Shown here: positions 42,747-54,600 of the stretch, piece after piece
Position numbering within the stretch: position 1 is the first letter of the stretch
How the letters are laid out: each line of letters starts with the position of its first letter
Assembly: GCA_037893245.1 (NCBI GenBank)
Contig: JBAIAA010000096.1
Location: 1,488,001 to 1,552,000 of the forward strand
DNA from: Crossaster papposus
Taxonomy: Eukaryota > Echinodermata > Asteroidea > Velatida > Solasteridae
DNA: 64,000 nt
Reading direction: 5' to 3'
Program-made: the position numbers and the translations under genes
Notes under the pieces: model-generated
What the model saw: only the letters and a program-made list of their open reading frames with translations
What the model was told of the DNA's origin: nothing
Database searches by the model: none

Positions 42747-42980
42747 CCAGTTCGCGCCGGGATTATTTTAACATCGCCGAGCCCACCGGCGGGATTATTT
42801 TTAACAAAACTCGATCCGAAGCGGGTTCAGGCTGATAGTGCCGGGAAGCACACCCATGCATTTCCGGCCTTGCTCGCTGCTGACATACATTTCCGAACTT
42901 GAACTTGGCGTGTTTATGCGTCATCCGTTTTGAATTTGGGGAAATTTTTGCGTTTATATACGTCATCCGGCGCGAACTGG
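42747..42980. mobile_element. TTAA-flanked MITE (234 bp)
   Basis: Terminal repeats CCAGTTCGCGCCGG (42,747) and CCGGCGCGAACTGG (ending 42,980) are exact inverts, each bounded by TTAA. TTAA targets point to piggyBac or Kolobok. The inner part contains TTTATGCGTCATCCGTTTTGA, which recurs at about 45,358-45,378, so a related but broken copy lies there. It abuts the 3' side of the zinc-finger gene relic on the minus strand. Confidence 0.82.
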
Positions 42981-42984
42981 TTAA

Positions 42985-44140
42985 GACAAGAAATCTGCCC
43001 TTTCTATATTGTGGCTGCATGAGATGCTGTGTATAATATACTCGAGTCATTAACTCGCTATTAAAATGTTCATCCTTTGCAGAGAAACCTTTTCTGGAGT
43101 ATAGAGTTGATGTAAGACATCCTGCCTGGGTCATCTTCTGTTTTACCTCTTCTTTGCGTCTATTCAAGTATTCAATCTTCAGTGAGTGGAAAGACTTTAG
43201 GGGCCTTCCAGCTTCTCTCTTGCCTTTGGCGATGTGCAGAGGCATTGACATCTATTCTCCGTTCAGTCTCTCTCAGATGAAGGAAGCCATCTACATGTAC
43301 TTCAGTAATTATTGCTCTGTTCTGCTCCTTGATGAAGAAATTTTTCACAACCAAGGCCAGATCAGTAAGGGCAAAACCTACTTTTAGAGCAGTAGAGTAA
43401 GAGTTGTGCACACCCTTGACCCGATCATATCCTGAAACAACACGTGCACACTGGACAGCAACATCAAAGGAAGTTGGCTTGATGATATCCCTTGCTTGTC
43501 TGATTTCGGAATCAAGAATTCGGGCATTGAAAAGAACTTTGCCCAAAATCCTCATTTTTTCACGTGCCTTATCTACCTTGCGTGACGAGTTGCTCTTGTT
43601 CAGGACATTTTCCCCTACTTTAAGTATTTCTGTATCATTTTTTGCAATCAACGATATTTTATCAGGAATCATGTTAAGAACTACTGGCCTGACATGTCAC
43701 ACTTTGGTGGTATCAGCATTCTACCTGCTTTTACATGTTGTGTACCAGCTCCTGATGAAGCCTTATCCTGTAATTTTGGACAGATTTTCCTATGTAACCA
43801 GAGGGAGTTTCTATAGAAATAACCCAAACAGCTACATGTACTGCATGGCACGTAGTCTGTGATGAGTGCCTCTTTATTCCGTTTGCCAGATGCAGGGCGT
43901 TTTCTAACAATGAGGTCATTGGCCTCACCATTGTGAACACGTAAATTATGTTCGTGGTTACCTAAATTCCGTATGTAAAGCCATTCCATTCGCCTCTGCT
44001 GTTTGTTTTCCTTAGGAACTGCCATCACCTCAGCAACAATTGCCTCTTCATGATGCTTGCGACAACAATGCCGTGGCAGTTTTTTCTGTCGCTTTTCACA
44101 AAACAGACAATACGAGTATTTGTGGCTTAATTTGTTAACA
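42985..44140 (-). pseudogene. Frameshifted zinc-finger gene relic of a recombinase-associated family
   Basis: Read on the minus strand, fragments occur in the order YCLFCEKRQKKLPRHCCRKHH, IRNLGNHEHNLRVHNG, PCSTCSCLGYFYRNSLWLHR, then in another frame MIPDKISLIAKNDTEILK, VSGYDRVKGVHNS and LKSFHSLKIEYLNRRKEEV. A stop and a one-base shift near 43,681 and another frame change near 43,250 break it. This cysteine/histidine N-terminal module is familiar from invertebrate and fish predicted proteins that often continue into a tyrosine-recombinase (Crypton-like) domain. No recombinase domain survives here, so the assignment is tentative. The TTAA MITE cuts its downstream end. Confidence 0.5.
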
Positions 44141-44419
44141 AATTTTGTTCACCCTCGTCCCCATGAAGACTTTCAGACGACGTATGACTGCAGCTGTCAT
44201 CTTCATCACTGACAATGTTTATTTCACATTTTTCATTTTTGATCAACGAAGCTGTTCTGCTCCTTGATGAAGACATTTTTTACAACCAAGGTAAATGTGA
44301 AGATCTGTTGGTACATGTACATGTATATGACCCGTATTTTTGATATCTAATGTTTTGTTCTTCATTAACAAAATTAATATGAGTTTGTGTTTGAATAAGT
44401 TTTGAAATGGTGTGCATTT

Positions 44420-44794
44420 GGCCAAATAAAAAAAAAAAACATGTTTAGCGTCCCCGCCCGCTTTCTTTTTGGAGGCCGCCTGCTTTTTTTTCTCTTTTTG
44501 TTTTTCTTCAAATAAGACAATTCTATATCTTTTAGCAAAAAAGTCGTAGAATCCAGTCGTAGACCTTTTTTCTGTTGCATCTAGCCCAGAAAAAGCTGAT
44601 AAGTCATTTCCAGAGTCCTAGTGGCAGCCATTATAAAAACAAACTGGCAGCCAGCTTGCAAAATAGCCCGTCCAGTCATTTTGGAAAAAGGGTCGGGCAG
44701 CCATTTTGAAGAAAAAAAAAGAAAAAAAAAGGGCCCTCCTCCTCCTCCTTTTTAAAAAGGCAGGACGCTAAACATGTTTGTTTTTTATTTGGCC
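44420..44794. mobile_element. PIF/Harbinger-like MITE 2
   Basis: The left end runs GGCCAAATAAA, an A-run, then ACATGTTTAGCGTCC. The right end is its inverted copy ending in TATTTGGCC at 44,794. The 375-bp interior is composed of low-complexity T-rich and CTCCTC sequence, with repeated GGCAGCC words. The right flank is TAA but the left is TTT, so the target duplication is decayed. The same left end reappears truncated at 48,614. Confidence 0.75.
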
Positions 44795-46568
44795 TAACAA
44801 ATTAACATGTGTCTGTGAGACAGTGTAGATCATGGCTATGTGGCAAGTGTTTTTTTTTTTCGGGGGGGGGGGGGGGGGGGGAGGGGATCTGTTTTTTTCT
44901 TAGTTAGTTGGATAAGGCGGGCATTCAAACTCTTTCAATTTATTTTCAAAATATGGATGCATGTATACAATAAACCTGGAGAATATATTATTCACTGTAA
45001 CTTTCAAGAACACATTTTTCTTAAACCCGTATTGAATAAAAAGCTACCTGTTTTAGTTATTTTGCAAAAGTGCAAAAATAAACACCTTGTAATAATGTTA
45101 AGTTTTTGGCATTAACACAACTTAATTGGCATGAGGTATTCTATATTAAGGCACACCCCAAAGAAAGTAAATAAATACATAAATAGATTAACAGAAAAAA
45201 TGGGGGAAAAATGTAAAATAATTTGAATAATTTTGAAATAGGTTGGGCATAAAATCAACTTATGCAGACAGTCCGTGGGCAGCATGCCCACGAGGTGCCA
45301 GCTGCGAGCCGGTCGCTGACAGATATTTCCAGCCTCGACTCCGAGTTGTCGTGGCATGTTTATCAGTCATCCGTTTTGAATTGCGGAAATTTTTGCGGAA
45401 ACAAATGATCGAGAATAGTTGAGGAAAAGAGTTAAAAAAATGTTAACTAAAATCGCTAGTATGGATTGTTGTTGGTGCACATAAAGACAATTGTGTATTC
45501 ACGGTCCCCGTAATTTTGTAAACAATTTGTGTGCACTGCGTTCTGACTAAAAACTGTGTTGATATGCAAGACACCTACTGCAAAACTCTAAGTCTAAGAA
45601 AATTTACAATATTTTTTTAATGTGTCATTACAGTTGAGAGAAGTATAATAATTAATAGTTTTATAAAGTCATTTTGGAATAAAAAAAAACACCCTTCAGT
45701 CACTCGAATTGGATCCAAATTAAAGAGGGGCCCGTAACTACACAATCAACCACACAAACCACATGCACAATTATGTACTGATATGCACACATACTGGGAA
45801 ATTTCCTCGGAAAAAAGTGAAATCTCGCGCAAAAGAATGTTTCATAAAAAAAACCTATATCAAACGAAAGCATGTGCTTGCATCTTTCCAAAAACCTGGA
45901 CAAATTCCAATATTTTTTTTCTTCCTGGGTCAGGGCACACCTACCAAAATACCTGCCAAAATCACTCCTGATACTATATCCCCTTTGCAGGTAGTATAAA
46001 TCGGTGAAAAAAACAAGTTATATTAGACAAATTTTATATGATTCTACTCGGAAAGAATCGCGCAAGAAACTTGCCACGCCATCTTGGCCGTCAGCTGTAT
46101 CGCATTTTAGAACGTGTAGGAAAGAAAGAAAGCGAACTCTCGAAAAATCACACGCAAGTCTCGCGACCGAACTGTGTGCGTGGCGCTGCAAATAAATCGC
46201 GTGCTTTGACCTCATTATCGCTGGTACTGCGGACTGACTGTGCTAGAAACTAACTGCTAATGTAACAGAAATTCACCGATAGTGTAGTACATTTTACTAC
46301 ACTATCGGTCAATTCTTTGTTACATTATCGGTTAGTGATACAGTATCGGTCAATTTGTGTGACATTATCGGTTGGTGGTACATTATCCGTTGGTTACTAA
46401 GTATCAGTTGTAACAGGGCGGAAGGGGGATGGGCCTTTGAATTATCTCTCTCCCCTCCACCGACTTCTCAGTTTTTTGTAGTGGGAAAAAAATATGGCAA
46501 TGTTCAGGTGCACTTGTCACCAACATTGAAATGTATTACAATTGGAGAACTTAATTTGTTCGTCATAA
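44795..46568. other. Non-coding spacer with short repeats
   Basis: No gene recognised. It holds a G-tract (about 44,862-44,881), a fragment related to the TTAA MITE (about 45,258-45,400), and at 46,275-46,309 a perfect hairpin with 15-bp arms (ACCGATAGTGTAGTA) and a 5-base loop. The hairpin is followed by four ATTATCGGTT-like words up to about 46,395. Confidence 0.5.
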
Positions 46569-47268
46569 GGCCAAATAAAATAATTTGTGTTCAGGAACGC
46601 GGCCCGACTTGGATATTTGGTGGTTAAATTGCCAACCTCAGACTTTGTATTGCCATTTTGCTAGTAACCATTTTCCACACTTGAAATTGGACTTCTTCTT
46701 CTTATCGTGTCCACACACACTAGATATTGTGTTTCAGCCAGAACTGGACACATTTCCTGGCAATATCATTGTACTCTGCTAGGTCCTCAGGTTTGCATTC
46801 ATGCTCCAATAAGGGACATCTCAAGAGGTGCTTCATAGTTTGTGGTTCCATATTACAAATGCAGGTCACGTCTTCAGAGTTTAGGTATCCCCACTTCTTG
46901 AGAGACACTTTGCACCGGCCAGTTGCTGTTCTTAGTCTGTTGAGGCACTTCCATTCAGCCCAACTTGAGTTGGCACCAGGAGGGAGTTCTTCTGAAGCAC
47001 TCATGGACATGGATGTTCTAGGTGGGAGTCCACCAAGTCTCTCCTCCCACATGGCAGTTCGGAGAACCCCGGCTTCTGCACTTGGTTTGACTTTGTTGAG
47101 GAAGCTTTTCCTGGACTTGAGTCGATTTTTAGCAGGTTCGTGGCTGAATAGAGGGTGTCATGAAATTGGACTGAAAACAAAAGACAAAATATAATTATTT
47201 CCCTACCTACCTGCCTGGATTTTGTTTCCAAGACGTTATCGTACACACACAATTGATTTTGTTTGGCC
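46569..47268. mobile_element. Harbinger-like TIR element carrying a LINE fragment
   Basis: GGCCAAATAAAATAATTTGT at 46,569 is imperfectly inverted at the right end (ATTGATTTTGTTTGGCC, ending 47,268). TAA flanks both sides. At 700 bp it is twice the size of its relatives. Most of the interior is a minus-strand reverse transcriptase C-terminal fragment. Either a truncated LINE inserted into a MITE, or the element captured it. Confidence 0.65.
46720..47160 (-). pseudogene. Non-LTR retrotransposon RT C-terminal fragment
   Basis: The minus strand encodes FSHEPAKNRLKSRKSFLNKV in one frame, then MWEERLGGLPP and LNRLRTATGRCKVSLKKWGY, with CICNMEPQTMKHLLRCPLLE, ending in FWLKHNI and a stop. The order LNRLRT..GRC..KWG..C.C....QT..H.L..CP is the carboxy-terminal zinc-knuckle-like region found after the reverse transcriptase domain of many non-LTR elements. 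The catalytic RT domain is absent, so this is a 5'-truncated remnant. Confidence 0.8.
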
Positions 47269-48676
47269 TAATAAATTATCATTTTGGCTGCTATTCAATG
47301 AAAATAAAACTAAGAAACTTTACCCTTTTTAGTTTTGATAGAACTAAGAAAGGGTCAAAGGTCATCATAAGTCATTAAACACCAATAATTATAACGTTGA
47401 GTGCAACTTGCATTTATGTGTATACAAACAGGTTATAATAGACCGATCACTGATCACAAGCTTAAGAACATATATAGTGCAAAGAGTATTGTTGTACTGT
47501 GTGAAGAGGAAGGTGCATATCTCACGATAATATTTGAATGTCTAATATTTGAATATTTGACATTTTGATCGGACATTGCGGTGTGTAATCAGTGATTAGT
47601 CCACAATAAATGGTTGTTCTTTATTGGTGTTCAGTTTATACCCCTGGTGACCTTTGACCCTTTCTTAATTTAGGATGGCACCTCTTGTAACTTTCTTAAG
47701 TGGCGGATTTTGCTCCAGTAAGGTGTCAGCTACCGGTACACATTGACACTTGTTTTATTCTTGCACTCAAACTTATGATAAAATGTGTAATTAACACTAA
47801 TTAAAGACCTTCTTAAGTGTACTTAGCACCAATTATATTGTTCTTAAGTATACAAATCCTATTCAGTACACGATAAACTTTCGACTCATGAAGAAATTAT
47901 GTTTGCACTCAAGATTATGATTAAATCTAATTTTGGGGGGTCTGTCAGGGGCTCACCCCACCCAACGCACCACTCGCCAAACTTAAGAAAACCCATTTTG
48001 CAGTTGTCCCAGTCACCCCAACATATCCCACGCTTCAAACCTTTTGCACTCAAAATTATGATTAAACCTGGCTGGGCTCCCGGACTAACCCGCTTCAGTT
48101 GTTATTATTGTGTAACTAATCCTTTAAAATCCTATTTGCAAAATGCAGGAGTTTTGGACGATTGAGGATCTTTGAAAGTTGAAGCACCAGAGGATTTTGC
48201 AGGATTGAGGTTACTCTTGGTTTTTGCCCCTGGAGGAATATGGAGGATCCAGGTAATCAGGCCCAGTGTGATGCTGGATAATCTCTGAGAATTGAGGGTA
48301 TTGGGGCTTTTATCCAAAATCCACTGGAGGATTTTGTAGGATTCAGGCACTGGTCCCCAGTATTAAACACTGGAGGATTCATGTCACATGTAGGAAAATG
48401 GGAGTAGGGAGTTAGGGTTAAACCATACATACACAAACGTTGTGTGCATTGAAACTTGTGCAATGTTCCGCAAATGTGTATCCTTGTGGAGACATCTCTT
48501 TGTTCTTGTGGACAAAATGGTTAGAGTGTCAACAACTTCTTTTTCAAAATGCTCCTATTTAAACCACAATTAATTTCCTGGGTTGACATTTCGACCCAAT
48601 ATACCCTATATTAGGCAAAAAAAAAACATGTTTAGCGTCACCGCCCGCTTCCTTTTTGGTGACCGCCTCTTTTTTT
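47269..48676. other. Spacer with AATCCTC-type block and a truncated MITE
   Basis: No gene. Around 48,110-48,424 GAGGATTTTG / GGATTGAGG words in the opposite sense to 25,986-26,406 end in GGGAGTTAGGGTTAA, so this is a second, more diverged copy of that element. At 48,614-48,676 the left 63 bp of MITE 2 (GGCAAAAAAAAAACATGTTT onward, preceded by TTA) is cut off exactly where the 871-bp satellite starts. Confidence 0.6.
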
Positions 48677-51600
48677 CTTTAGGTTCACTATACAACAATA
48701 CAATGTAGAGATAGGTCTTCGCGGCCTACACTGGCGTTCTTTTGGTTTCCGAGAGTCTGTGGGGCCGTTTAACTACATACTTTGTCTCCATGTTACCTTT
48801 TCCTCTCTTTTTTGCATTCTTCTTTCCATTCAACCCAAGAAATTAATTTGCACCGTATTTCAGCAGCCTTCGGTTCTTAGTTACTTTATTACTACGCGCC
48901 AACAATTGTTTTTAACACGCCCGTGTGTGGAGCGCACTCGGCTAGAATGATGATTCAAATTCCTGCGTCACGTTCACACTTCGCCCTCAGCTGCCATCGA
49001 TGTTATACGCCTTTCTCCGTATACTAGCGCTATAAAGCAAGTTGACCGACTGCAAGGTAATTTTATGTTTACATTTGGTTTCCTCTCTCTCTCCAACACC
49101 ACGTAAAAGTTCTTATGGGGTAGGCCGTGCAGTCTCGAGACGAAACCTACCCATGGTCTGAGCGAACTGCACCTGACGAGTCTCGCTTTTTATAAATTTT
49201 GTTCTGGTTTCCTTGTTGAAATTTACTGAAATAGACTGGTAAGAACTTTTACACGCCGGCATCTTTAATACCTATACTAACCTGAACTCAGTAAATAACT
49301 ATACTCGTAGAACTGTCGGTATATCGCGTGCATTTTGAGTTCTTACTGTTTCCCCTCTGTGTGCTCTCTGTCTCTTTGAACTACCTATCCCCTCGTGCCG
49401 GGTTTGACATTACTGGATCTTTTATAACCGGTCGTCAAGTCCACCAACGGGCACATTCCTGAACGGTTTTTAAATCCCACTTTCTTCCCCGGCGACTGTC
49501 TGAACGTCTGGCGTATCGTGAGGTACGTTAGGGACTGTAGTTGGACTTTAGGTTCACTATACAACAATACAATGTAGAGATAGGTCTTCGCGGCCTACAC
49601 TGGCGTTCTTTTGGTTTCCGAGAGTCTGTGGGGCCGTTTAACTACATACTTTGTCTCCATGTTACCTTTTCCTCTCTTTTTTGCATTCTTCTTTCCATTC
49701 AACCCAAGAAATTAATTTGCACCGTATTTCAGCAGCCTTCGGTTCTTAGTTACTTTATTACTACGCGCCAACAATTGTTTTTAACACGCCCGTGTGTGGA
49801 GCGCACTCGGCTAGAATGATGATTCAAATTCCTGCGTCACGTTCACACTTCGCCCTCAGCTGCCATCGATGTTATACGCCTTTCTCCGTATACTAGCGCT
49901 ATAAAGCAAGTTGACCGACTGCAAGGTAATTTTATGTTTACATTTGGTTTCCTCTCTCTCTCCAACACCACGTAAAAGTTCTTATGGGGTAGGCCGTGCA
50001 GTCTCGAGACGAAACCTACCCATGGTCTGAGCGAACTGCACCTGACGAGTCTCGCTTTTTATAAATTTTGTTCTGGTTTCCTTGTTGAAATTTACTGAAA
50101 TAGACTGGTAAGAACTTTTACACGCCGGCATCTTTAATACCTATACTAACCTGAACTCAGTAAATAACTATACTCGTAGAACTGTCGGTATATCGCGTGC
50201 ATTTTGAGTTCTTACTGTTTCCCCTCTGTGTGCTCTCTGTCTCTTTGAACTACCTATCCCCTCGTGCCGGGTTTGACATTACTGGATCTTTTATAACCGG
50301 TCGTCAAGTCCACCAACGGGCACATTCCTGAACGGTTTTTAAATCCCACTTTCTTCCCCGGCGACTGTCTGAACGTCTGGCGTATCGTGAGGTACGTTAG
50401 GGACTGTAGTTGGACTTTAGGTTCACTATACAACAATACAATGTAGAGATAGGTCTTCGCGGCCTACACTGGCGTTCTTTTGGTTTCCGAGAGTCTGTGG
50501 GGCCGTTTAACTACATACTTTGTCTCCATGTTACCTTTTCCTCTCTTTTTTGCATTCTTCTTTGCATTCAACCCAAGAAATTAATTTGCACCGTATTTCA
50601 GCAGCCTTCGGTTCTTAGTTACTTTATTACTACGCGCCAACAATTGTTTTTAACACGCCCGCGTGTGGAGCGCACTCGGCTAGAATGATGATTCAAATTC
50701 CTGCGTCACGTTCACACTTAGCCCTCAGCTGCCATCGATGTTATACGCCTTTCTCCGTATACTAGCGCTATAAAGCAAGTTGACCGACTGCAAGGTAATT
50801 TTATGTTTACATTTGGTTTCCTCTCTCTCTCCAACAACACGTAAAAGTTCTTATGGGGTAGGCCGTGCAGTCTCGAGACGAAACCTACCCATAGTCTGAG
50901 GCTGAGCGAACTGCACCTGACGAGTCTCGCTTTTTAGAAATTTTGTTCTGGTTTCCTTGTTGAAATTTACTGAAATAGACTGGTAAGAACTTTTACACGC
51001 CGGCATCTTTAATACCTATACTAACCTGAACTCAGTAAATAACTATACTCGTAGAACTGTCAGTATATCGCGTGCATTTTGAGTTCTTACTGTTTCCCCT
51101 CTGTGTGCTCTCTGTCTCTTTGAACTACCTATCCCCTCGTGCCGGGTTTGACATTACTGGATCTTTTATAACCGGTCGTCAAGTCCACCAACGGGCACAT
51201 TCCTGAACGGTTTTTAAATCCCACTTTCTTCCCCGGCGACTGTCTGAACGTCTGGCGTATCGTGAGGTACGTTAGGGACTGTAGTTGGACTTTAGGTTCA
51301 CTATACAACAATACAATGTAGAGATAGGTCTTCGCGGCCTACACTGGCGTTCTTTTGGTTTCCGAGAGTCTGTGGGGCCGTTTAACTACATACTTTGTCT
51401 CCATGTTACCTTTTCCTCTCTTTTTTGCATTCTTCTTTGCATTCAACCCAAGAAATTAATTTGCACCGTATTTCAGCAGCCTTCGGTTCTTAGTTACTTT
51501 ATTACTACGCGCCAACAATTGTTTTTAACACGCCCGCGTGTGGAGCGCACTCGGCTAGAATGATGATTCAAATTCCTGCGTCACGTTCACACTTAGCCCT

Positions 51601-54600
51601 CAGCTGCCATCGATGTTATACGCCTTTCTCCATATACTAGCGCTATAAAGCAAGTTGACCGACTGCAAGGTAATTTTATGTTTACATTTGGTTTCCTCTC
51701 TCTCTCCAACACCACGTAAAAGTTCTTATGGGGTAGGCCGTGCAGTCTCGAGACGAAACCTACCCATGGTCTGAGCGAACTGCACCTGACGAGTCCCGCT
51801 TTTTAGAAATTTTGTTCTGGTTTCCTTGTTGAAATTTACTGAAATAGACTGGTAAGAACTTTTAAACGCCGGCATCTTTAATACCTATACTAACCTGAAC
51901 TCAGTAAATAACTATACTCGTAGAACTGTCGGTATATCGCGTGCATTTTGAGTTCTTACTGTTTCCCCTCTGTGTGCTCTCTGTGTCTTTGAACTACCTA
52001 TCCCCTCGTGCCGGGTTTGACATTACTGGATCTTTTATAACCGGTCGTCAAGTCCACCAACGGGCACATTCCTGAACGGTTTTTAAATCCCACTTACTTC
52101 CACGGCGACTGTCTGAACGTCTGGCGTATCGTGAGGTACGTTAGGGACTGTAGTTGGACTTTAGGTTCACTATACAACAATACAATGTAGAGATAGGTCT
52201 TCGCGGCCTACACTGGCGTTCTTTTGGTTTCCGAGAGTCTGTGGGGCCGTTTAACTACATACTTTGTCTCCATGTTACCTTTTCCTCTCTCTTTTTTGCA
52301 TTCTTCTTTCCATTCAACCCAAGAAATTAATTTGCACCGTATTTCAGCAGCCTTCGGTTTTTAGTTACTTTATTACTACGCGCCAACAATTGTTTTTAAC
52401 ACGCCCGTGTGTGGAGCGCACTCGGCTAGAATGATGATTCAAATTCCTGCGTCACGTTCACACTTAGCCCTCAGCTGCCATCGATGTTATATGCCTTTCT
52501 CCGTATACTAGCGCTATAAAGCAAGTTGACCGACTGCAAGGTAATTTTATGTTTACATTTGGTTTCCTCTCTCTCTCCAACACCACGTAAAAGTTCTTAT
52601 GGGGTAGGCCGTGCAGTCTCGAGACGAAACCTACCCATGGTCTGAGCGAACTGCACCTGACGAGTCTCGCTTTTTAGAAATTTTGTTCTGGTTTCCTTGT
52701 TGAAATTTACTGAAATAGACTGGTAAGAACTTTTACACGCCGGCATCTTTAATACCTATACTAACCTGAACTCAGTAAATAACTATACTCGTAGAACTGT
52801 CGGTATATCGCGTGCATTTTGAGTTCTTACTGTTTCCCCTCTGTGTGCTCTCTGTGTCTTTGAACTACCTATCCCCTCGTGCCGGGTTTGACATTACTGG
52901 ATCTTTTATAACCGGTCGTCAAGTCCACCAACGGGCACATTCCTGAACGGTTTTTAAATCCCACTTTCTTCCACGGCGACTGTCTGAACGTCTGGCGTAT
53001 CGTGAGGTACGTTAGGGACTGTAGTTGGACTTTAGGTTCACTATACAACAATACAATGTAGAGATAGGTCTTCGCGGCCTACACTGGCGTTCTTTTGGTT
53101 TCCGAGAGTCTGTGGGGCCGTTTAACTACATACTTTGTCTCCATGTTACCTTTTCCTCTCTCTTTTTTGCATTCTTCTTTCCGTTCAACCCAAGAAATTA
53201 ATTTGCACCGTATTTCAGCAGCCTTCAGTTCTTAGTTACTTTATTACTACGCGCCAACAATTGTTTTTAACACGCGCGCGTGTGGAGCGCACTCGGCTAG
53301 AATGATGATTCAAATTCCTGCGTCACGTTCACACTTCGCCCTCAGCTGCCATCGATGTTATACGCCTTTCTCCGTATACTAGCGCTATAAAGCAAATTGA
53401 CCGACTGCAAGGTAATTTTATGTTTACATTTGGTTTCCTCTCTCTCTCCAACACCACGTAAAAGTTCTTATGGGGTAGGTTGTGCAGTCTCGAGACGAAA
53501 CCTACCCATGGTCTGAGCGAACTGCACCTGACGATTCTCGCTTTTTATAAATTTTGTTCTGGTTTCCTTGTTGAAATTTACTGAAATAGACTGGTAAGAA
53601 CTTTTACACGCCGGCATCTTTGATACCTATACTAACCTGAACTCGGTAAATAACTATACTCGTAGAACTGTCAGTATATCGCGTGCATTTTGAGTTCTTA
53701 CTGTTTCCCCTCTGTGTGCTCTCTGTGTCTTTGAACTACCTATACCCTCATGCCGGGTTGGACATTACTGGATCTTTTATAACCGGTCGTCAAGTCCACC
53801 AACGGGCACATTCCTGAACGGTTTTTAAATCCCACTTTCTTCCACGGCGACTGTCTGAACGTCTGGCGTATCGTGAGGTACGTTAGGGACTGTAGTTGGA
53901 CTTTAGGTTCACTATACAACAATACAATGTAGAGATAGGTCTTCGCGGCCTACACTGGCGTTCTTTTGGTTTCCGAGAGTCTGTGGGGCCGTTTAACTAC
54001 ATACTTTGTCTCCATGTTACCTTTTCCTCTCTCTTTTTTGCATTCTTCTTTCCGTTCAACCCAAGAAATTAATTTGCACCGTATTTCAGCAGCCTTCGGT
54101 TCTTAGTTACTTTATTACTACGCGCCAACAATTGTTTTTAACACGCGCGCGTGTGGAGCGCACTCGGCTAGAATGATGATTCAAATTCCTGCGTCACGTT
54201 CACACTTCGCCCTCAGCTGCCATCGATGTTATACGCCTTTCTGCGTATACTAGCGCTATAAAGCAAATTGACCGACTGCAAGGTAATTTTATGTTTACAT
54301 TTGGTTTCCTCTCTCTCTCCAACACCACGTAAAAGTTCTTATGGGGTAGGTCGTGCAGTCTCGAGACGAAACCTACCCATGGTCTGAGCGAACTGCACCT
54401 GACGATTCTCGCTTTTTAGAAATTTTGTTCTGGTTTCCTTGTTGAAATTTACTGAAATAGACTGGTAAGAACTTTTACACGCCGGCATCTTTAATACCTA
54501 TACTAACCTGAACTCAGTAAATAACTATACTCGTAGAACTGTCGGTATATCGCGTGCATTTTGAGTTCTTACTGTTTCCCCTCTGTGTGCTCTGTGTCTT

